From Acidobacteriota bacterium (lineage in GTDB: Bacteria > Acidobacteriota > Terriglobia > Terriglobales > SCQP01), in assembly GCA_021789895.1 (NCBI GenBank), contig JAJYIU010000006.1, positions 1 to 64,000 of the forward strand: 64,000 bases of DNA, in the 5' to 3' direction. A program made the position numbers and the translations under genes. Positions within the stretch are counted from its first letter, which is position 1, and each line of letters starts with the position of its first letter. Shown here in pieces: positions 59,791 through 64,000 of the stretch. The notes beneath the pieces were generated by a model. It saw nothing but the letters and a program-made list of their open reading frames with translations, made no database searches and had not been told where the DNA came from.

Positions 59791-59839
59791 GATGGCGGGT
59801 TGCCGGTGTATCTCTCACGCTTCAAAAGGCTTATTCATA

Positions 59840-59877
59840 CTGAAGCCGCAAAACGGCGATTCAGCGTGTCTCTTTTC
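59840..59877 (+). terminator. Probable terminator after the RND pair
   Basis: CTGAAGCCG (59840-59848), CAAAA loop, CGGC (59854-59857) then TTCAG (59860-59864) with a 2-base bulge: nine base pairs, followed by CGTGTCTCTTTTC. The T-run is imperfect. It sits 50 bases after the pump stop. Confidence 0.4.
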
Positions 59878-60023
59878 ATGGTTTCCCGCCGTCGAGTCCG
59901 CTGCATCAGGAAAATTGGGTAGGAATGTGGCAGCCGCAAGCACCTTTGTAACGGCATCCTTCGCGCGAAGGCTGGAAATTGGGCCAATGCGAATGGCTGC
60001 CAAGCTGCATTGAAATCAGCGGC

Positions 60024-60344
60024 ATGGCCCGCGCTAAATTCACCGACCTGCTGTTCGAGCCCGGCCCGGCTTCCAGTTTGCCGGATATCCCGATTCCCGG
60101 CGCCATCCCCTTTCAGGAAGCGCGCTTATGCCTGGATTGCGAGGTGGTTTGCCAGAGCAGCCGCTGTCCCAAGTGCGCCGGCCGCTCGGTGCATCCGATC
60201 GCAACCTGGCTGAAAACCATGCCGGCGCCGATGCTCCGCCTGGAACGGCGCCGCTCCGGCCATGACCGCCGCAAGCGCAACGACCCCAACTATCGCGGGC
60301 CGGAACGCCGCAAAGGCGAGCGCCGGAAAAGCCTCCATCCCTGA
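60024..60344 (+). CDS. Small zinc-ribbon protein with Arg-rich tail
   Basis: A 106-residue protein from ATG 60024 (MARAKFTD); TTG 59979 in the same frame is a less likely start, and neither has a good ribosome binding site. Residues about 33-52 hold two Cys pairs (CLDCEVVCQSSRCPKC, with one extra Cys), a zinc-ribbon pattern. The C-terminal 35 residues are highly basic with repeated RR dipeptides (RLERRRSGHDRRKR, then GPERRKGERRKS), a pattern seen at the ends of various bacterial hypothetical and signalling proteins. It might bind nucleic acid or the membrane surface. Function unknown. It stands alone between the RND terminator and a convergent citrate synthase. Confidence 0.55.
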   Translation: MARAKFTDLLFEPGPASSLPDIPIPGAIPFQEARLCLDCEVVCQSSRCPKCAGRSVHPIATWLKTMPAPMLRLERRRSGHDRRKRNDPNYRGPERRKGERRKSLHP

Positions 60345-60377
60345 ATCAGGCCAACGGCGCCGCCGGGGAAAACGCGA

Positions 60378-60407
60378 CGGGCCGGCTGCGCTTGCTCAGC
60401 CGGCCCG
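60378..60407 (-). terminator. Hairpin terminator between convergent zinc-ribbon and citrate synthase genes
   Basis: CGGGCCGGCTG (60378-60388) and CAGCCGGCCCG (60397-60407) form a perfect 11-bp stem with an 8-base loop. On the minus strand it is followed by TCGCGTTTTCC, so it fits termination of citrate synthase best; it may also slow the + transcript. Confidence 0.6.
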
Positions 60408-60457
60408 CCGTTCCGTCCAACCGAATTGCATTTATCTATCTAAATACCGGGCCGGGG

Positions 60458-61741
60458 TCAGGAGACATGGCTCGGCACCGTCACGTGTTCCAACAGCCAG
60501 CGGGTGCTGACCGACTTGGGACGCATGATGGGCGTGCCCACGGCGCGGTTCAAAATCAGTTGCGAGCACAGTCCCAGGGCGCGCGAGACGCCGAACAGCA
60601 CGGTGTAGTAATCGAATTCCTTCAGGCCGTAATGATAGAGCAGGGAACCGGAAATGGCGTCCACGTTCGGCCAGGGATCCTGCACTCGCGCCTGCTGCTT
60701 CAGGATATTCGGCACTACCGCGAACAGCCGGTCCACGATATTGAACAACTGCTCGTTGCGGCAATAGCGCTCGCCAAACTGGTGGAAGGCGCTGTAGCGG
60801 GGGTCGGTCACGCGCAGCACGGCATGGCCGTAGCCGGGAATGACCTGGCCGTGCTGCAGCCGGTCTTGGATGTAGCCGCTCAACTGGGCTTCGCTGGGCG
60901 CGCCGCCGAAATGGTTTTCGATATCGAGCACGAAATGCAGGCTTTCCTGGTTGGCCAGGCCATGCAGCGGACCCGCCAGCCCGTTCAAGCCGGCGGCAAC
61001 CGCGTAGTAGGCGTCGGATAGCGCCGAGCCCACGGTATGGCTGGTGAAGGCGCTGACGTTGCCGCCCTCATGATCGCAATGCAGGGTGAGGTAGAGGCGC
61101 ATGAGCTGCGCGAATTCCTCGCCCTCAACGCCCAGCATCTGGGCAAAGTCCGCTCCCCAGTCCAGTTCCGGCCGTGAAGGGAGCCGCGCCTGGCCGATAT
61201 GCAGCCGGTAGATGCCGGCGGCGACCGCCGGCAGCCGGGCCAGCAGTTGCAGGCAATCCTCCAGCGTGGATTCCCAATACTGCTCCTTCGGCATGCCGTC
61301 TTCATAGTGGCGGCGGAAAACCGATTCCCGCTCCAGCGCCAGCAGCGCCACGCTGAACATCGCCATCGGGTGGGTATCGTGCGGCAACGCTTCCAGCACC
61401 TTCCAGACGTAGCCGGGGATGCGGGCGCGCGAGCTCAACTCCTGCCGCAGGTCGTCCAGCGCCTCGCGGCCGGGTAGCTCGCCGGTCAGCAACAGGTACA
61501 ACATCTCTTCCGGCAGGCGATTGGATAGCTCGCCAATCGGAATGCCGCGCACCACAAGGCCCTGGTCCGGCGACACCACCGAGGTATCGCATACCAGGCC
61601 CGGCAGTCCCCGCAGCCCGCCCATGACCTGGATTACCTTCAAATCCGCCAGTTTTTCCTCGCCGTGCGCCAGCAGTTCCTGCCGCTGTTTGCGCCACTCG
61701 GGAACCTTCTGCTGCAGCTTGGATTTCAATGCGCCGGGCAT
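60458..61741 (-). CDS. gltA: Citrate (Si)-synthase, eukaryotic (mitochondrial)-type
   Basis: A 427-residue enzyme condensing acetyl-CoA and oxaloacetate. The catalytic residues are His260 (GPLHGLANQE), His306 (PGYGHAVLRVTDPRY) and Asp361 (WPNVDAISGSLL). Their spacing (46 and 55) equals that of pig heart citrate synthase (274/320/375) and differs from E. coli GltA (264/305/362). The motifs LHCDHEGGNVSAFTSHTVGSAL, NGLAGPLHGLANQ and YYTVLFGVSRALG also resemble the mitochondrial enzyme. Eukaryotic-like citrate synthase is documented in Geobacter, so bacteria do carry this branch. AAAGGAGG is ideally placed 5 bases before the ATG. One difference from the animal enzyme is Ile in place of His in NVDAHSG. 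Confidence 0.93.
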   Translation of the reverse strand: MPGALKSKLQQKVPEWRKQRQELLAHGEEKLADLKVIQVMGGLRGLPGLVCDTSVVSPDQGLVVRGIPIGELSNRLPEEMLYLLLTGELPGREALDDLRQELSSRARIPGYVWKVLEALPHDTHPMAMFSVALLALERESVFRRHYEDGMPKEQYWESTLEDCLQLLARLPAVAAGIYRLHIGQARLPSRPELDWGADFAQMLGVEGEEFAQLMRLYLTLHCDHEGGNVSAFTSHTVGSALSDAYYAVAAGLNGLAGPLHGLANQESLHFVLDIENHFGGAPSEAQLSGYIQDRLQHGQVIPGYGHAVLRVTDPRYSAFHQFGERYCRNEQLFNIVDRLFAVVPNILKQQARVQDPWPNVDAISGSLLYHYGLKEFDYYTVLFGVSRALGLCSQLILNRAVGTPIMRPKSVSTRWLLEHVTVPSHVS

Positions 61742-62201
61742 GCCAGCCTCCTTTCCTGCTCCGCGACCTCAGGCGGAGCTATCCAAGATTTATATTGACG
61801 CTATTCGGAAATGCCGGATATAGCAAAAACCACAAAAGAATGTAAGGCGCATCACTGCATAGCGCTTGAATATTATCCTGACGCGCGGCGGCGCGCCGCC
61901 GGCATACGGCTTCGCCGCGCCAGCCGCCGCCAGCAGCGCCATCCAGGCGCCGGATGATGGACACCCTCGCGTGCATTTTTTTCCCCGCCCCCTCCAGGCG
62001 CGCCCCTGCCGCCATGACGCTTTCGGTGGGCGGAGCGATTAAATTGAGCACGGGCAGTGTGATAGCGTACTTTTACAATCAGGCAAGCTTGAACCAAATC
62101 CGGCATATATTGCAGTAAGTAACTGATTTAAAAATACTTGACAAACATTAGCCGAGTGTTAGCCTGACACTCAACCCCGGCTCGAGGTCGCCGGGAAATA
62201 C
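61742..62201. other. 460-base intergenic region between divergent citrate synthase and histidine kinase
   Basis: It holds the citrate synthase ribosome binding site (61747-61754 on the minus strand), AT-rich patches at about 61785-61875 and 62050-62150, a GC palindrome GGCGGCGCGCCGCC near 61885-61900, and a TTGACA plus inverted repeat near 62138-62172. Short open frames here have no visible family features and weak starts, so no gene is called. Confidence 0.6.
62138..62172 (+). promoter_or_regulatory. Putative -35 and operator-like inverted repeat before the histidine kinase gene
   Basis: TTGACA (62138-62143) is a perfect -35 but no good -10 lies 16-18 bases downstream, suggesting an activator-dependent promoter or none. 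The inverted repeat GAGTGT (62154-62159)/ACACTC (62167-62172) with 7-base spacer falls where the -10 would be. The direct repeat TTAGCC overlaps it. Confidence 0.35.
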
Positions 62202-63683
62202 ATGCGTCCGACGCGCCTGAATTTTTGGATTGAGCCGGCTCATTCCTACACCACGCCCTTGGGCGCCGGTGCTGCCTTGGGGAAAACCGGCCTCGACGGC
62301 TGCATTCTGCCTGACGCTGCCGGTCTGCATCGCGTCCTCAGCTACCAGAATCTGGCCAGCCTGCTGGCGATTGCGGTCTTGCTGCTGGTGTTGCTGCTAT
62401 TGCTGCTGCAGCGGCGCAGCCGGCGCCAGGCGCTGCAGGCGCGCAAACAACTGCGCCAGACCGCGCATGAATACCAGTTGCTGTTCCAACGCAGCCCCAT
62501 GCCGAAGTGGGTGTACGATCTGGAAACCCTGCGCATCCTGGCGGTAAACCAGTCCGCGATCGAGAGTTATGGCTACACGCGCGAGCAATTCCTGGCCATG
62601 ACCATTGCCGACATCCGGCCGGCGGAAGACCACTTGCGCCTTCAGACCATATTGGAAAGTTACACGGAGCGGCGCTCCGGAGGCACCGAATATTCCGGCA
62701 TCTGGCGCCACCGCGCCGCCGGCGGGCGCGAAATCCTGGCGGAAATCTATTCCCACGAGCTGCGCTTTGCCGGCCGCGCCTGCCGCATGGTTTTGGCGCT
62801 GGACGTGACCGCGCGCGAAGCGGCCTTGCAGCAAATCGCCGCCCTGAACCGGGGGCTGGAGGCGCGGGTGCAGGCGCGCACCGCGGAATTGGAAATCGCC
62901 AACCGCGGACTCCGCGCCGCCAATCAGGAGATGGAGGCGTTCAGCTATTCGGTGGCGCACGATTTGCGCGCCCCGCTGCGCGCCCTCGACGGCTTCAGCC
63001 AGGCGCTCGTCGAGGACTGCGCCGGGCAGCTCGACGCCACCGGGCGCGGCTATCTGGCGCGCATCCGCTCCGCCGCCCAGCGCATGGCGGTGCTGATTGA
63101 CGATCTGCTGGAGCTTTCCCGCGTCACCCGCCGCGAGCTGAACTGGCAGCGGTTGAATCTGGCCGAGCTGGCGCGCGCGATTGCCGCCGAATACCGCCGC
63201 GCCGAGCCCGGGCGCGAGATCGAATTCCTCGCCCCGGCCGAGATCGAAATCGCCGGCGACCCGGCGCAGATGCGCATCCTGCTGGTCAACCTGTTGGGCA
63301 ACGCCTGGAAATTCACCGCCCGCCATCCCCGCGCCCGCATCGAGCTGGGGCGGGAACCGGCGCCGGAACCCGGCCGCCAGCTCTGCTTTGTGCGCGATGA
63401 CGGCGCCGGCTTCGACATGGCCTGGGCCGGCAAGCTGTTCCGTCCCTTCCAGCGCCTGCACAATGCCGGCGAGTTTCCCGGCACCGGCATCGGCCTGGCC
63501 ATCGTGCAGCGCATAGTGCAGCGGCATGGCGGCGAGGTGAGCATTGACGCCGCGCCCGAGCGCGGCGCCACCGTCTATTTCAGCCTGCCGGTCGAAATCC
63601 CGCAATCGCGGCCGGCGCCGGCGGCTAAACCCGAGGAGGTCTCGCATGCAACCACCGCGCTACGTGCTGTTGGTCGAGGATAA
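62202..63683 (+). CDS. PAS-domain sensor histidine kinase (membrane-anchored)
   Basis: A 493-residue kinase. A short N-terminal part (about 45 residues, no recognised sensor) precedes one membrane helix (about 49-70, LASLLAIAVLLLVLLLLLL). A PAS domain follows (about 88-210: YQLLFQRSPMPKWVYDLETLRILAVN, YGYTREQFLAMTIADIRPAED), then a coiled-coil linker, the HisKA domain with phospho-acceptor His253 (FSYSVAHDLRAPLRAL), and HATPase with NLLGNAWKFT (N box), DDGAGFDMAW (G1) and GTGIGLAIVQRIVQRHGG (G2). The HisKA sequence resembles phytochrome-type and CheY-Rcp-partnered kinases. It overlaps the response regulator gene by 38 bases, so the pair is surely a two-component system; the input signal is unknown. 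Confidence 0.9.
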   Translation: MRPTRLNFWIEPAHSYTTPLGAGAALGKTGLDGCILPDAAGLHRVLSYQNLASLLAIAVLLLVLLLLLLQRRSRRQALQARKQLRQTAHEYQLLFQRSPMPKWVYDLETLRILAVNQSAIESYGYTREQFLAMTIADIRPAEDHLRLQTILESYTERRSGGTEYSGIWRHRAAGGREILAEIYSHELRFAGRACRMVLALDVTAREAALQQIAALNRGLEARVQARTAELEIANRGLRAANQEMEAFSYSVAHDLRAPLRALDGFSQALVEDCAGQLDATGRGYLARIRSAAQRMAVLIDDLLELSRVTRRELNWQRLNLAELARAIAAEYRRAEPGREIEFLAPAEIEIAGDPAQMRILLVNLLGNAWKFTARHPRARIELGREPAPEPGRQLCFVRDDGAGFDMAWAGKLFRPFQRLHNAGEFPGTGIGLAIVQRIVQRHGGEVSIDAAPERGATVYFSLPVEIPQSRPAPAAKPEEVSHATTALRAVGRG

Positions 63684-64000
63684 TCCCGACGACGAAGCCC
63701 TGATTCTGCGCTCGCTGAAAAAAAGCGGCGTCATCAATGAAGTCGCGATCGAGCGCGATGGCGCCGCCGCGGTGGATTTCCTGCTGGGGCCGGAGTCCCG
63801 CCCGCTGCCCGCGGTGGTGCTGCTCGACTTGAAGCTGCCCAAGCTCGATGGCCTGGAGGTGCTGCGGCGCCTGCGCGACGATGAGCGCACGCGGCGGCTG
63901 CCGGTGGTGATTCTCACCTCCTCGCGCGAGGAGCAGGACATTGTGAACGGCTACGAAGTCGGCTGCAACAGTTACGTCCGCAAACCGGTCGAGTTTGAGG
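63646..64000 (+). CDS. Rcp1-like single-domain response regulator (3' end outside window)
   Basis: The visible 118 residues cover nearly a whole receiver domain: acidic pocket VEDNPDDEALIL (Glu11/Asp12), phospho-acceptor Asp61 in VVLLDLKLPKLDGLEVL, Thr in ILTSSRE and Lys113 in YVRKPVEF. The DNPDDEALILRSLKK start and the long loop before the Asp are typical of Rcp1/RcpA-type regulators paired with phytochrome-like kinases. GAGGAGG (63633-63639) lies 6 bases before ATG 63646, inside the kinase gene. The frame is open at the right edge; such proteins usually end about 25 residues further on. Confidence 0.9.
   Translation, partial: MQPPRYVLLVEDNPDDEALILRSLKKSGVINEVAIERDGAAAVDFLLGPESRPLPAVVLLDLKLPKLDGLEVLRRLRDDERTRRLPVVILTSSREEQDIVNGYEVGCNSYVRKPVEFE

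Noticed and set aside
61779-62106. Short minus-strand open frames upstream of citrate synthase
   Set aside because: No ribosome binding sites, no domain or signal features, and overlapping alternative frames of equal quality.

Overview
The window is GC-rich, gene-dense bacterial chromosome, most probably from an Acidobacteriota (acidobacterial) genome. That assignment is an inference from gene content: a PadR regulator coupled to a full-length ADOP-type MacB/FtsX permease, secreted TPR and VCBS/ASPIC (CRTAC-like) proteins, an RNase E/G with a huge disordered insert, a UPF0182 membrane protein and KDO-synthesis genes (kdsD, kdsC) that imply an LPS-bearing outer membrane. No rRNA, tRNA, CRISPR array, insertion sequence or prophage gene was recognised.

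Layout. 1-3.8 kb (+): the tail of an unknown gene, then two translationally coupled exported proteins (a C39-like cysteine-peptidase-fold protein and a beta-propeller-like protein). 3.6-13.7 kb (-): thiO glycine oxidase, a sortase, a UPF0182 membrane protein, a fused dehydroquinase/shikimate dehydrogenase, and a 1122-residue TPR/VCBS/ASPIC protein. 13.9-19.2 kb (+): kdsD-kdsC, an intrinsic terminator, then hrcA-grpE-dnaJ and hsp20, without dnaK. 19.3-21.5 kb (-): argS. 21.7-37.7 kb (+): the cell-shape operon mreB-mreC-mreD-mrdA-rodA, then an RNase E/G gene, recO, glyQ, glyS, and a Tat-exported CRTAC protein coupled to a TPR protein. 37.7-41.7 kb: an ICMT-like methyltransferase (-), a strikingly structured AT-rich intergenic region, and padR-ADOP (+). 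41.8-55.2 kb (-): a tightly overlapping complex I operon nuoA-C-D-E-F-G-H-J-K-L-M-N in which nuoB and nuoI are missing. 55.5-59.8 kb (+): an RND efflux pair. 60.0-64.0 kb: a zinc-ribbon protein (+), a eukaryotic-type citrate synthase (-), and a histidine kinase overlapping a response regulator that runs off the window (+).

How it works together. Most of the window is housekeeping: envelope growth (mre/mrd, kds), protein quality control (hrcA/grpE/dnaJ/hsp20), translation (argS, glyQS), RNA decay (RNase E/G) and respiration (nuo, citrate synthase). The points that most deserve follow-up are the nuo operon without the NuoB and NuoI iron-sulfur subunits, the hairpin and short-ORF island at 38.34-38.47 kb upstream of padR-ADOP, the appearance of TPR plus VCBS/ASPIC both as one fused gene and as two coupled genes, the coupled C39-like/propeller pair, an orphan sortase, and the citrate synthase whose catalytic spacing matches the mitochondrial enzyme. 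Starts were chosen from visible ribosome binding sites, gene overlaps and family alignments from memory; no database search was possible.
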